A DNA stretch of 64,000 nucleotides from NCBI GenBank assembly GCA_004297775.1, contig SCUE01000005.1, positions 57,530 to 121,529 on the forward strand, read 5' to 3'. Both the position numbers and the translations under genes were made by a program. The stretch comes from Chloroflexota bacterium. Its GTDB lineage: Bacteria > Chloroflexota > UBA6077 > FW602-bin22. Position 1 is the first letter of the stretch, and every line of letters starts with the position of its first letter. The notes under the pieces are model-generated. The model was not told the origin of the DNA. It made no database searches and worked only from the letters and a program-made list of their open reading frames with translations. Of this stretch, positions 28,245 through 37,203 are shown piece by piece.

Positions 28245-30983
28245 CTACAGCACCACCACTCCCAATTCTGTCAGCGCGTGCGAACACGCATCCGTCGCGT
28301 CGCGATCGCCCAGGCGCCGCGCCAGTGCGAGACAGCCTTCGATTCGGGCCCGCGCCTCGGCCCGGTTCCCTGCCAGACCGCGCGTCCGCGCGATCGCGAG
28401 ATCGGCCCGCAGACCCGCCGCGAGGTCGCGCAACTCGGCATATCCGGCCCGAGCAGAGTCGGCGTGCTCGGCCGCGGACGCGCCGTCGCCCAGATCGATC
28501 AACGCCTCGGCCAGGACCAAATTGGCGTCGGCAGCCGTTCGGCGCGCGTTCGCCTCGGCAGCCTGTTCGAGATTCAGGTGCGAAAGCATCTCCAGCGCCT
28601 GACGGGACTCCCAGGTACTTTCGTCGAGCCGACCAGCCGTGAAATGCGCACGTGCGCTGACCGCGGAGAGTGCGGCGAGGGCCGTGAAGATCGCCTCGAC
28701 CGGCTCGTTGCCGTCGAGCTCGGCCAGGGTGATGTCGTCCCGCGCCGACTGAAGCGCGTCGAGCGCGGCGTCGTCATCGCGGCGTCGCAGTTCAACCAGC
28801 GCCAGACGTCGCAGCAACGCGGCTCGTGGAAGGCCGTTCGCGAGCGGAGCGACCGCGGCAGCGTACTCGGCGACGGCGGCATCGAGATCACCCGTCAGCG
28901 CCACGAGGTCGGCGATGCGACCGCCGACGTCCGCGCGGGTCACGGCGCCCAGTTCCTCATCGCTGCCGAAGCGCGACTGCGCATCACGCAGGTCCTCGAG
29001 CGCGCCGGCGACATCGCCGGACGCCAGGCGCGCTTCCGCTGCCTGACAGAGCGTCTCAACCGCCCGATCGCGCTCGTCCGAATGCCGCCAGTGCGAGGCC
29101 AGGAGAATCGGATCGTCGGCGCCGAGCGTTTCCAGTGCCTGAGCGACCCGCCCGTGCAGACGCGCGCGTTCGGCACGCAGAAGACTCTCGTAGGCGACAT
29201 CCCGAATCGCGGTCTGAGCGAAGCGGACCGTGCCATCGTGGAGCTGAACGAGATTCCTGCGTCGCAGCCGTTCGAGGGGCTCGGCGATCGACTCGCGATC
29301 GAGAACGTGCCCGACGACGGCAGGATCGAATGTCTGTCCGATGACGCCGCCGACGCGCAGAGCAGCGCGTGCCTCTTCATCGACAGCGTCGATGCGAGAT
29401 TGGACGAGCGCGAGAAGCGTGCCAGCGACGCCGCCGGAACGTGGGCGCGGCACCTCGCCGGTGGCTCGGAACGCCCAGACAAGCTCGGCTAGAGCCAGCG
29501 GGTTGCCGGCAGCCGCCTCGGCGATCCGTGCGCGCGCGTCGGCGCCGATTTCCTCCTCGCCCAGTGCCGCGACAAGGATCGACTCCATTGCCGCGCTATC
29601 GAGGTCGTCCAGGGCAATCTCCGCCACGACGTCCCACGGCGGCTCCCAGGCGGTATCGGATGTCGTGACCACCAGCGCCGGGAATGCGCCGGCCGCCAGC
29701 ATCTCGGCGAGAACAGCCAGACTGGCGCGATCGGCCTTTTCCGCGTCGTCGATGGCGATGATCGGCGGCACCGGCGACTCGGCCGCCAGTCGCCCGAGAA
29801 GATCGGCCAGCAAGGAGGTGCGTGTCCCGGCATCGAGCGATGCGATCGCGGAATCGTCGACTGCGTCGTCGTCCGAGAGTAGGCGTCCGGCCAGACCGAG
29901 CGCGAGCGCGTCGTCGGCGCCAAGTACGCGACGAGCGACCGTGGCCGCGTCATCGCCATCGCGCGCGAGCGAGCGAGCTACTTCCCGAACCAGGCTCAGC
30001 GGCACGTCCGTCGCACTCGGCGCGATCCACGATGCGCTCGCGGCGGATTCATCATGGCGCAGCGCATCGAGCATACGCGACTTCCCCGCGCCAGATGGCC
30101 CTCGAACGGCGACCGCGGCCGCGCCGCCAGCCTGAACCAGTTGCGCGATGTCCCGTAGTTGCGCCAGTTCCTGATCGCGACCGATCAGCGGCACGTGTTC
30201 GAACAACTCGGTGACGGAGTCGGATCGGCCAAGCAGACGGAATGCCGGAACCGGCTCGGGCTTTCCCTTCAGAGTCAGGGGCGCGATCGAGGCGTAGAGG
30301 AATCCACGACCACCGAGCTCGCGTGTCGTCTCACCGATGACGGTTTCGCCGGGGTCGGCGGCGCTCTGAAGGCGCGACGCGACGTTCACGACATCGCCGC
30401 TGACGCCGTAGTCGGTCGCTCGCCCCTCGCCGATTGCGCCGGCGATCGCGATCCCGGTGTTGACGCCGACGCGAATCTGGATCGAGCGATTGAAGCGCGC
30501 GGAATAGATGGCGTTGACCTCGTCGAGCGCGCGGTGCATTTCGATCGCCGCGTTCAGGGCACGGATCGCATCATCCTCGCGCGACGTGGGCGCGCCGAAC
30601 ACGGTCATCATCGCGTCGCCGATGAACTTTTCGACATAACCACCGTGCTCTCGCGCCACGGCGGCGAGGCGGCGGAAGAACGCGGTCATCGCGCCTTTGA
30701 CGGTTTCGGCATCGTGGTGGTGTCCCAGCGATGTGAACCCAACCATGTCGATGAACACGATCGATACGAGCTTACGCTCGGCGCGCCGCGTCGGCTCATC
30801 GTCGCTATTGACGCCTTCCGGAGCTAGGTCAGCCCCGCAGAGGGCACAGAATCGGTCGCCGGTTCGGCACTGGCGGGCGCACCGTGGGCACTGCGCACCG
30901 ACAGCGCCACCACAACCCGCGCAGAAGGCGACATCGAGGCCGACGTCGCGTCCGCACGACGGACACCGCAAGGCGACTTCCAT
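28245..30983 (-). CDS. Class III nucleotidyl cyclase with zinc ribbons, AAA/NTPase and TPR-like region
   Basis: A 912-residue cytosolic multidomain protein. Two zinc-ribbon units come first (CPSCGRDVGLDVAFCAGC and CPRCARQCRTGDRFCALC, about 7-55). The cyclase domain (about 75-255) has both metal-binding Asp residues (SIVFIDMVGFTSL and EKFIGDAMMTVFG), the adenine-type Lys in EKFIGD, the Asp in ATDYGVSGDVVN and the catalytic Asn/Arg of VVNVASRL, so it should be active, most likely making cAMP. Next is a P-loop NTPase (VRGPSGAGKSRML, about 318, and PPIIAIDDAEKAD, about 418) and a long helical TPR-like C-terminus. ATG 30983 follows a TAGAAT box. It heads an operon with HD-GYP and K+ channel genes. 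Confidence 0.88.
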   Translation of the reverse strand: MEVALRCPSCGRDVGLDVAFCAGCGGAVGAQCPRCARQCRTGDRFCALCGADLAPEGVNSDDEPTRRAERKLVSIVFIDMVGFTSLGHHHDAETVKGAMTAFFRRLAAVAREHGGYVEKFIGDAMMTVFGAPTSREDDAIRALNAAIEMHRALDEVNAIYSARFNRSIQIRVGVNTGIAIAGAIGEGRATDYGVSGDVVNVASRLQSAADPGETVIGETTRELGGRGFLYASIAPLTLKGKPEPVPAFRLLGRSDSVTELFEHVPLIGRDQELAQLRDIAQLVQAGGAAAVAVRGPSGAGKSRMLDALRHDESAASASWIAPSATDVPLSLVREVARSLARDGDDAATVARRVLGADDALALGLAGRLLSDDDAVDDSAIASLDAGTRTSLLADLLGRLAAESPVPPIIAIDDAEKADRASLAVLAEMLAAGAFPALVVTTSDTAWEPPWDVVAEIALDDLDSAAMESILVAALGEEEIGADARARIAEAAAGNPLALAELVWAFRATGEVPRPRSGGVAGTLLALVQSRIDAVDEEARAALRVGGVIGQTFDPAVVGHVLDRESIAEPLERLRRRNLVQLHDGTVRFAQTAIRDVAYESLLRAERARLHGRVAQALETLGADDPILLASHWRHSDERDRAVETLCQAAEARLASGDVAGALEDLRDAQSRFGSDEELGAVTRADVGGRIADLVALTGDLDAAVAEYAAAVAPLANGLPRAALLRRLALVELRRRDDDAALDALQSARDDITLAELDGNEPVEAIFTALAALSAVSARAHFTAGRLDESTWESRQALEMLSHLNLEQAAEANARRTAADANLVLAEALIDLGDGASAAEHADSARAGYAELRDLAAGLRADLAIARTRGLAGNRAEARARIEGCLALARRLGDRDATDACSHALTELGVVVL

Positions 30984-30996
30984 CGAATTGCCGGCC

Positions 30997-31002
30997 ATTC
31001 TA
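30997..31002 (-). promoter_or_regulatory. -10-like box of cyclase operon
   Basis: TAGAAT on the minus strand ends 13 bases before ATG 30983, giving a predicted 5' leader of only a few bases and no Shine-Dalgarno. It also covers an alternative ATG at 30998. Confidence 0.45.
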
Positions 31003-31080
31003 CCGGAGTCCGGCGCGCGAACACGTATTACCTGTCGGTGAACGCGAGCGAATGTCCTGGCCGATTGCCGACGACGCGCG

Positions 31081-31821
31081 CTAGGCCTCGTCCAGGCGGC
31101 TCGGAACTCCACCTCGAACGGCGGTGCGCGGTCGGACCACGCGATCGGGCAGTCCGAGCGCCCGCCGGATAGGTACGAGGGCGTCGGCGCGATGGACGAC
31201 CGCGGCGTGCTCCGCGGGTGTCAGATCGACGTATGGCTTCTCGAACCGATCGACGATGAAGATCGACCGGAAGGGGAAGCCGCGATCGATCGCTACCGAT
31301 GCGATCTCGGCGATGCGACCACGGATCTCGCCCGATCCGATCGCGGGCACACTCAGTCGCGCAAAACGAGAGATCTCATCGTCACTCGAAGTGGCGGGCG
31401 CGGCGGCGGGCCCGGCTCCGGCCGTCGGCGTGATCCCGGGAGGTGGCAGACAGAGCGCCTCGACGACCCGCATCCGCGCGCCACGTCGCTCGGGCGGGAT
31501 TCCGGCCATCCGATCGAGCGCAAACGCGATCAGTTCCGCGTCGTCCGCCTCGCATCCGTCGATCCACCGACGGCTGCGTACGCCGGGCTCGCCGGCCAGG
31601 ACGTCGATCTCCAGTCCGCCATCGTCGGCCAGCGTCGGTAGGCCGCTCCAGGCGGAGTAGGCGCGGGCCTTGAGGATCGCGTTCTCCTCGAAGGTCGCTC
31701 CGGTTTCGTCGATGTCGGGCGGCGTACCAATGTCACGAGGGCTGAGAAGTCGCCCCGGGAAGTCGGCCAGAAGCGCTCGCAACTCACGGAGTTTGGCCGG
31801 GTTAGTTGTCCCGAGCAGCAC
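31081..31821 (-). CDS. rdgB: XTP/dITP diphosphatase (RdgB/HAM1 family)
   Basis: A 246-residue cytosolic house-cleaning enzyme that hydrolyses non-canonical purine triphosphates to monophosphates. The start GTTNPAKLRELRALL matches the family P-loop-like opening with TxNxxK, followed by DETGATFEENAILKARAY (about 44-61), LPTLADDGGLEIDVL (about 66, catalytic Asp pair) and GVRSRRWIDG. The later ISRFARLSVP to FPFRSIFIV region is longer and more divergent than usual, with an extra stretch PAAAPATSSDDE (about 142-153). GTG 31821 has TATACT 8 bases upstream. It is the gene upstream of the cyclase on the same strand but has its own promoter. Confidence 0.85.
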   Translation of the reverse strand: MLLGTTNPAKLRELRALLADFPGRLLSPRDIGTPPDIDETGATFEENAILKARAYSAWSGLPTLADDGGLEIDVLAGEPGVRSRRWIDGCEADDAELIAFALDRMAGIPPERRGARMRVVEALCLPPPGITPTAGAGPAAAPATSSDDEISRFARLSVPAIGSGEIRGRIAEIASVAIDRGFPFRSIFIVDRFEKPYVDLTPAEHAAVVHRADALVPIRRALGLPDRVVRPRTAVRGGVPSRLDEA

Positions 31822-31829
31822 AGGCCGCG

Positions 31830-31835
31830 AGTATA
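31830..31835 (-). promoter_or_regulatory. -10-like box, leaderless start of rdgB
   Basis: TATACT on the minus strand ends 8 bases before GTG 31821. Confidence 0.5.
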
Positions 31836-31873
31836 GTGGCGCGCCGATGGCCCAGAATCGCTAGCGTACGGGT

Positions 31874-32650
31874 ATGGCACTCGACTATTTCGTCGTTCGG
31901 CGCCCGTACATGCTCGCGCATCGCGGCGCATCGGCCTACGCGCCGGAGAACACCGTCGCGGCGTTCGACCGCGCACTGGCCTTGCGAACCGATGGCATCG
32001 AGACCGATATCCGAGTGACGCGAGATGGCGTGCTGGTCTTGATGCACGACGCGACGGTTGATCGCGTCACCGATGGCACGGGACCCCTCTCGGATCTCGA
32101 CTACGACGCCGTGTCGCGCCTGGACGCGGGCGTCGGATTCGGCAACGAGTATCCCGACGCGCGGGTGCCGCGATTGGACGAGTTTCTGGCGCGCTACGGC
32201 GGCCGGGTGCCGCTCTGTCTCGAGATCAAGCAGCCCGGAACTGAGGCGGCGATCGTCACGGCGGTGGCCGATCGCGGGCTTACTGCCGATGCTCCGCCTT
32301 CGGATGTGGCGCCGCCCGGCGGGTTGTCGCTGCCACACGTTGTCTACTCGTCGTTCTCCTTCGAGTCGTGTGAGGCGCTTCGTCTGCTGGCGCCCAGGGC
32401 GGTCGTCGGGTTCCTGACACCGGTTTTCGACGAAGCGATGATCGAACGCGTGCGCGCCGCCGGACTCGGGCAGATCTGCCCGCGGATCGACACCTGCACG
32501 CTCGCGCTGGTTGCGTCGGCGCACGACCACGGACTCTCGGTGCGTGCATGGGGCGTGCGGGAGCGGGAGAATCTCCGGGCAGCGCTCGCGGTCGGTATCG
32601 ACGGCACGACCTGCAACTGGCCAGACTGGACGTTGACGCCGAGCCGGTAG
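31874..32650 (+). CDS. ugpQ: Glycerophosphodiester phosphodiesterase
   Basis: A 258-residue TIM-barrel enzyme that cleaves glycerophosphodiesters to glycerol-3-phosphate and an alcohol. The defining segments are LAHRGASAYAPENTVAAFD (about 15-33, catalytic His and metal Glu), GIETDIRVTRDGVLVLMHD (about 40-58, Glu-Asp metal ligands and second catalytic His), and CLEIKQPG (about 117). The end VRAWGVRERENLRAALAVGIDGTTCNWP fits the family when read in parts. No signal peptide, so it acts inside the cell. It is divergent from rdgB and convergent with the DAHP synthase gene. The gene symbol follows the closest well-known family member. Confidence 0.88.
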   Translation: MALDYFVVRRPYMLAHRGASAYAPENTVAAFDRALALRTDGIETDIRVTRDGVLVLMHDATVDRVTDGTGPLSDLDYDAVSRLDAGVGFGNEYPDARVPRLDEFLARYGGRVPLCLEIKQPGTEAAIVTAVADRGLTADAPPSDVAPPGGLSLPHVVYSSFSFESCEALRLLAPRAVVGFLTPVFDEAMIERVRAAGLGQICPRIDTCTLALVASAHDHGLSVRAWGVRERENLRAALAVGIDGTTCNWPDWTLTPSR

Positions 32651-32700
32651 CCCGGGTTCGTCGCCAGAATCGCGCTTGGCGGTGATCCCTATGTTGACGC

Positions 32701-33723
32701 CTAGATGGAGCGATCGACCGCCGGGGCGACGCGCGCGACTCCGGCCATCAGGTCGGCGAACTTGCTCGGCTTGAGCGACTGCTTGCCGTCGGATCGGGCG
32801 TGTTGAGGGTCGGGGTGCACCTCGACGATCAGGCCATCGGCGCCGGCGGCGATGCCGGCCAGGGCGATCGGCTTCACCCACGCCCAGTTCCCGGTCGCGT
32901 GGCTGGGGTCGAGGATGACCGGCAGATGGGTCAGCCCCTTCAGGATGGGGATGGCGTTGATGTCGGTGGTGTATCGCGAGGCATCTTCGAAGCTGATGAT
33001 GCCGCGTTCGCACAGGACGACGTTCGGATTGCCCTCGGCCAGTATGTACTCGGCCGCCATCAGGAAGTCGCGAATGCGTGAGCCCGGCCCGCGCTTCAGC
33101 AGCACCGGGTGACGCGTCTGTCCTGTCCAGCGGAGGAGCGAGAAGTTCTGCATGTTGCGCGCGCCGATCTGGAGCATATCGGCGTACCTGCAGACGACGT
33201 CGAGATCGTGCGGATCCATCACTTCGGTGACGATCGGCAGACCCGTCTCGGCGCGAGCGGTCGCCAGCATCTTGAGGCCCTTTTCGCCGAGACCCTGGAA
33301 GCTGTGCGGCGAGGAGCGGGGCTTGAAGGCGCCGCCGCGCAGGAGGCGCGCGCCCGATGCCTTCACGGCGCGCGCCGTCTCGAGGACCTGACTCTCGCTC
33401 TCGACGCTGCACGGTCCGGCGATCACGACGATGCGCGTGCCGCCGATCGAGACCTCGCCGACCGAAACCGAGAATGGGCCGGGATGCGCCTGACGAGACG
33501 ACAACTTGAATGGTTCAGAAATCAACTGAACGCGTTCGACCCCGGCCATGTTGCTGAATTGATCCATCAGCTCGACCTTGTCGATGTCGACCTCGCCGAG
33601 GACCGCGACGACCTGTCGTTCGACGCCGGGGTTGAGGAATGGCCGAAAGCCGCTTGTTTCGACGGCTTTCATCACATCATCGAGTTCGACCTGGGTCGCG
33701 CCCAACTTCATGCTGATAATCAA
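32701..33723 (-). CDS. aroF: 3-deoxy-7-phosphoheptulonate synthase (DAHP synthase, type I-beta)
   Basis: A 340-residue enzyme that condenses phosphoenolpyruvate and erythrose-4-phosphate, the entry step of the shikimate pathway. An N-terminal ferredoxin-like regulatory domain (about 1-70) precedes the TIM barrel, as in the Bacillus/Thermotoga type. Barrel motifs are VVIAGPCSVES (about 99), RGGAFKPRSSPHSFQG (about 129), QIGARNMQNFSLLR (about 182), LLKRGPGS (about 204, PEP-binding), VILDPSHATG (about 269) and LIVEVHPDPQ (about 295). TTG 33723 is chosen because AGGAG lies 9 bases before it; ATG 33711 is the alternative. The promoter TAGAAT lies 42 bases upstream. Confidence 0.93.
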   Translation of the reverse strand: MIISMKLGATQVELDDVMKAVETSGFRPFLNPGVERQVVAVLGEVDIDKVELMDQFSNMAGVERVQLISEPFKLSSRQAHPGPFSVSVGEVSIGGTRIVVIAGPCSVESESQVLETARAVKASGARLLRGGAFKPRSSPHSFQGLGEKGLKMLATARAETGLPIVTEVMDPHDLDVVCRYADMLQIGARNMQNFSLLRWTGQTRHPVLLKRGPGSRIRDFLMAAEYILAEGNPNVVLCERGIISFEDASRYTTDINAIPILKGLTHLPVILDPSHATGNWAWVKPIALAGIAAGADGLIVEVHPDPQHARSDGKQSLKPSKFADLMAGVARVAPAVDRSI

Positions 33724-33764
33724 CGGAATTGGCTCCTGGCGTGCCGCCGCGGCGTAGAAGGGCG

Positions 33765-33770
33765 ATTCTA
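33765..33770 (-). promoter_or_regulatory. -10-like box of aroF
   Basis: TAGAAT on the minus strand, 41 bases before the aroF TTG, with AGGAG between. This is a leadered gene, unlike many others in the window. The box touches the GTG of the divergent MFS gene. Confidence 0.4.
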
Positions 33771-34997
33771 GTGCCGGCGCGAATCTGGTCGCTAGCGCCG
33801 GCGCGGACTCTGGCGGTGCCTCAGTACCGGCGACTGTGGTTCGCGTCGCTCCTGTGGAACCATGCCCGGTGGATCGATCAGGTCATCATCGGCTGGCTCG
33901 TGCTCGAGATCACGAACTCGGCGTGGAACGTCGCGCTGACCGGAGTTCTGCGCTCGCTGCCTGTCCTCGTCTTCGGCATCCTCGGCGGTGCGATCGCCGA
34001 CCGGGTGAATCGGCGCTCGCTACTGATCGTCTCACAGGCAAGCGGTCTGGTCGTTGCACTGGCGGTCGCCTCGTTCATCGCGGCCGGCTCGTTCACGTTC
34101 GAGACTGCGATGGTCGCCTCTTTGCTGTTTGGCCTCCAGTGGGCGATCGACTTTCCGGTGCGGCGCGCCCTCGTGCCCGATCTGGTCGGACGCGAGATGA
34201 CGGTCAACGCGATCGCACTCGAAAGCGTCTCGATGAACTTTTCGAAGGTGATCGGTCCACTGGTCGCCGGTTGGCTGATCGCGGTGGTCGGCGCGTGGAC
34301 CGGGTATGTCGCGATCGCGGCACTGTTCGGCGCCCAGATCGTGCTGATCGCCCCGCTACGGCTCCCGCCGGGCGTGCCGGCGATGAGCGGCGAGTCTCTG
34401 GCGCGCTACGTCGCTCGGGGCTTCGGCGAAATGCGGCGGAGTCAAGCGATGGTCGGTGTTCTCCTGATCACGGTGTACATGAATGTCCTGGCGTTTCCAT
34501 ACCAGACTTTGCTACCGGTGTTTGCCCGCGACGTGCTCGGGGTCGACTCAATCGGTCTTGGCGTGCTCGGCGCGGCCAGTGGCATCGGATCCTTCCTGGG
34601 AGCGATGGTGCTGGCGTCGAAGGGCAGTCTGCCACGACCAGGTTGGCTCTTCGCCAGCGGGTCGGTCGCGATGTCCGGCAGCCTGATCGCGTTTGCGCTG
34701 ACGCGTGATTTCGGCGTGGCGATCGGCGCGCTCGCGATCAGCGGTCTCGGCAGCTCGGCGTTCGCCGCGTTGCAGAGCACGATCATCCTGCGTTCGGCGT
34801 CGGATCATCTACGTGGCCGAGCCATGGGCATCCTGACGATGGCGATCGGCACCGCGCCGTTCGGGCTCCTCGAGATCGGAGCGCTCAGCGTCGCGATCGG
34901 CCCGCCAGTCGCGCTGGCCTTGAATGCTGGCTTGTGTGCAATCCTGGTCGCCGCGACCGCGGCGGCGCTACCGGGCTTTCGCTCCCTGCGCCGGTAG
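33771..34997 (+). CDS. MFS transporter (EntS/DUF894-like exporter)
   Basis: A 408-residue inner-membrane transporter with about 12 hydrophobic helices. The N-terminus YRRLWFASLLWNHARWIDQVIIGWLVLEIT (two helical parts, about 20-50) and the loop GAIADRVNRRSLLI (about 80, MFS motif A: GxxaDrxxRr) are typical of the EntS/TMF_5 exporter branch. DFPVRRALVPDLVG (about 140) is another hallmark of that branch. Probable role: export of a small molecule; substrate not predictable. GTG 33771 is the start closest to the first helix. Its last 30 bases overlap the convergent lipid kinase gene. Confidence 0.83.
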   Translation: MPARIWSLAPARTLAVPQYRRLWFASLLWNHARWIDQVIIGWLVLEITNSAWNVALTGVLRSLPVLVFGILGGAIADRVNRRSLLIVSQASGLVVALAVASFIAAGSFTFETAMVASLLFGLQWAIDFPVRRALVPDLVGREMTVNAIALESVSMNFSKVIGPLVAGWLIAVVGAWTGYVAIAALFGAQIVLIAPLRLPPGVPAMSGESLARYVARGFGEMRRSQAMVGVLLITVYMNVLAFPYQTLLPVFARDVLGVDSIGLGVLGAASGIGSFLGAMVLASKGSLPRPGWLFASGSVAMSGSLIAFALTRDFGVAIGALAISGLGSSAFAALQSTIILRSASDHLRGRAMGILTMAIGTAPFGLLEIGALSVAIGPPVALALNAGLCAILVAATAAALPGFRSLRR

Positions 34998-35939
34998 CCA
35001 GGCCCGGAGCGCGGATGGTCGCACCGTAAACTCGACCGGACCGCTCTTTTCGGGCACTGGATCGCCATCAACCTGGATGGCCACTGCGTGGTCGGCCGCG
35101 ACGCGGATCGAACGGGCGCGGCGTGGAAGAAGGCGATCGCCGGGGTCGGCGCCGTTGAGAATGATGCTGAAGAATCGCGCCGCGTGCCGCCAGCGTGGTG
35201 CCGGGCCGAGTGTCCAGAGGTCGAGCCAGCCATCGGCCGGCTCGGCTTGGGCCGCGAGTGGCAGATCGCCCCCGTACATTCGACAGTTTGCGACGATGAG
35301 TTGCGTGAGACGGACTCGCGCGTGGACGCCATCGACTTCGACATCGGCGTAGTATGGCTCGTGGCGAAAGTACGCCGCCAGCGAGGCGATTCCGTAGGCG
35401 ATCAGTCCGACGCGGCGCTTGAGGGAGCGGTCGACCAATCGTGTCACTTCGCCGTCGAATCCGACGCCAGCCATGAGAAGAAACGTCTGTTCGTGGCCCG
35501 AGTCGATCCAGCGCGCACAGCCGAGATCGACCATGCAGACGCGCCCTCCGCCGAGTGCGCCAATCGCGCGATCGATGCGACGCGGCAGGCCGATTTCGCG
35601 CGCCCAGACGTTGACGGTGCCGCGCGGCAGTGCCCCCAGCGTTACGGGCTGACCGCCGCAAGCCGGAAGAACCGCGTTCAACGCGCCGTCGCCGCCGACC
35701 ACGACGATCCCGGGCACACGTCGCGACCACGTCGCGGCCGCGTCAAGCATCGCGCGGGCAGTCGGCGGCTGCTCGATCGCGGCGACGTGCACGCCGACGG
35801 CCGCGAAGAGGTTACGCATCCGATCGCTGTCGGACGTCCCTGTCTGGCCGGCCTGATCGTTGACCAGGATCACGATTTCGCGGGGGATGCTATCGATCTT
35901 GGCCTCGGACGCGGCAATGGCCCCTACCGATCGTGACAC
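34968..35939 (-). CDS. Diacylglycerol kinase-like lipid kinase (YegS/DagK family)
   Basis: A 323-residue ATP-dependent lipid kinase. It opens EIVILVNDQAGQTG (about 22-35). The catalytic GGDGALNAVLPACGG (about 80-94) matches the GGDGTxN motif with Ala in place of Thr, and the second motif LGALPRGTVNVWAREIGLP (about 99-117) matches the GTxNxxA block. The double-psi C-terminal barrel ends in IQVDGDPVPEKSGPVEF. GTG 35939 is chosen since TACGCT ends 8 bases upstream and gives the usual family length; a longer in-frame start at 36023 would add 28 residues with no motif. It overlaps the MFS gene by 30 bases, tail to tail. Confidence 0.85.
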   Translation of the reverse strand: MSRSVGAIAASEAKIDSIPREIVILVNDQAGQTGTSDSDRMRNLFAAVGVHVAAIEQPPTARAMLDAAATWSRRVPGIVVVGGDGALNAVLPACGGQPVTLGALPRGTVNVWAREIGLPRRIDRAIGALGGGRVCMVDLGCARWIDSGHEQTFLLMAGVGFDGEVTRLVDRSLKRRVGLIAYGIASLAAYFRHEPYYADVEVDGVHARVRLTQLIVANCRMYGGDLPLAAQAEPADGWLDLWTLGPAPRWRHAARFFSIILNGADPGDRLLPRRARSIRVAADHAVAIQVDGDPVPEKSGPVEFTVRPSALRAWLPAQGAKAR

Positions 35940-35947
35940 CGCGTCGC

Positions 35948-35953
35948 AGCGTA
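35948..35953 (-). promoter_or_regulatory. -10-like box, leaderless start of lipid kinase gene
   Basis: TACGCT on the minus strand ends 8 bases before GTG 35939. Confidence 0.4.
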
Positions 35954-36267
35954 CCACACCGCGAGCCGTGAAGGTCTCTGGTTCGTCGGCGCGATCGATT
36001 AGGACAAATTGGGCGTTTCGCATGGTGCGTTTGGGCGATGTCGGAGCCGGCGAGCGCGTCCGACAATGTCCACGATGGCAATCGCAATCGGAACTCGGCA
36101 GAATGTACCAGTCCACGGCGACGACCGGACGATGGTTCGTTTGCCCGCGACCTTCGCGCGCTGGCTCGGACGCGCTACCGCCGTGACGACGACGCGGTCC
36201 TCGATCGCGTCGAGCCCGGACGATCTGGCTTGGCTCGACATCGGCGACGTCTAGCCGCGCCATCGGC
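35954..36267. other. Divergent spacer, one possible small gene
   Basis: This spacer separates the lipid kinase promoter from the methyltransferase promoter. Apart from the small reading frame at 36075-36254 I see no gene, RNA or repeat. Confidence 0.4.
36075..36254 (+). CDS. Possible small protein, unrecognised
   Basis: A 59-residue frame, ATG 36075 to stop 36252-36254. GACAAT lies 7 bases before the ATG, the same geometry as the leaderless starts elsewhere. The product has a basic middle (VRLPATFARWLGRATAV) and an acidic end (SSPDDLAWLDIGDV). No family is recognised, and the opposite strand is also open here, so it may be chance. Confidence 0.25.
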   Translation: MAIAIGTRQNVPVHGDDRTMVRLPATFARWLGRATAVTTTRSSIASSPDDLAWLDIGDV

Positions 36268-36273
36268 TAAGCT
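36268..36273 (+). promoter_or_regulatory. -10-like box of methyltransferase gene
   Basis: TAAGCT ends 9 bases before TTG 36283. Confidence 0.35.
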
Positions 36274-36282
36274 GCCGTCGCG

Positions 36283-37050
36283 TTGCCGACCGCCGATCGA
36301 CCGACCACCCGCGATATCGGCGCCTTTTACGATCGCTTCTGGCAACCGGAGAATCAGGCCGTTCAGGACGAGCACGACTTCCACGGGTTTCAGGATAGCC
36401 TCGAGCAAGCGCTGGCGTGGCTTCTGACCAGCGAAGGTGGTCTCGACGGTCGCCGGCTTCTCGAAATCGGGCCGGGCCGTGGACGCGATACGGAATCGTT
36501 CGCGCGAGCCGGAGCGCGCATCGTCGCGCTCGATGTCGCGTCGGCCTCGGTCACGCTCGCGCGCGAGCGTTTGCGAGCGGCCGGCTATGGCGATCGCATC
36601 GACTGTATCGTAGCCGACGCGGCCAATCTGCCGTTCCGGGACGGCGCGTTCGACGTGACCTTTTCGCGCTTCGTCATCGCGCACGTGGACACGCAACGAA
36701 TGGCCAACGAGCTGGCGCGCGCGATTGCACCGGGTGGGCGGGCAATCTTCGTCGAGCCACTGCGGCACAATCCGCTCGTGTCGCTCTATCGACGCTTCTC
36801 GCCGACCGGGTGCCGGGAGACGGCGCCGCGGTACATCAGCCTCGGTGATGCCCGACGTATGGGACGGTTGTTTCCGCGCGGAATCCGGCATCGGGAGTTC
36901 TATTTCTTCTCGGTCGCGGCTCTGGCCGCGCGCGGAACGGCCCTGTTCCGTCCGCTCGCGACGATCCTGCAGTGGCTGGAATTGCCGCTGACAATGTGGA
37001 CGCCGTTGCGAGCGTTCTGCTGGGTCATCGTGGCCGAACTTCGGCGTTAG
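36283..37050 (+). CDS. Class I SAM-dependent methyltransferase (type 11)
   Basis: A 255-residue methyltransferase. SAM motif I is LLEIGPGRGRDTESFARAG (about 54-72) with the acidic ARIVALDVASA just after. VADAANLPFRDGAFDVTFSRFVIAH (about 107-131, read in parts) is motif II/III of the type 11 family, and APGGRAIFVEPLRHNP follows. A hydrophobic C-terminal third suggests membrane association or a lipid-like acceptor. TTG start with TAAGCT 9 bases upstream. The acceptor is unknown. It stands alone between a lipid kinase gene and an amidohydrolase operon. Confidence 0.82.
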   Translation: MPTADRPTTRDIGAFYDRFWQPENQAVQDEHDFHGFQDSLEQALAWLLTSEGGLDGRRLLEIGPGRGRDTESFARAGARIVALDVASASVTLARERLRAAGYGDRIDCIVADAANLPFRDGAFDVTFSRFVIAHVDTQRMANELARAIAPGGRAIFVEPLRHNPLVSLYRRFSPTGCRETAPRYISLGDARRMGRLFPRGIRHREFYFFSVAALAARGTALFRPLATILQWLELPLTMWTPLRAFCWVIVAELRR

Positions 37051-37175
37051 TGCCCTGCTGTCGGAGCCAAGATTCAGTCCCGAGCAATCAGTGCCACTGA
37101 TGCTTCCCGGCCCGCAATGTGGATCGGTCGTCCACGAGTGAGGCGCGGAAACGCCCGTGTGCGCTGAGGAGCGGA

Positions 37176-37203
37176 TACACTGCCGCCAGGGAGGATTCAG
37201 CCC
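37176..37203 (+). promoter_or_regulatory. -10 box and strong Shine-Dalgarno of amidohydrolase operon
   Basis: TACACT at 37176-37181 is followed by AGGGAGG at 37188-37194, 9 bases before GTG 37204. In contrast to the leaderless starts, this gene has a classical ribosome binding site. Confidence 0.5.
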
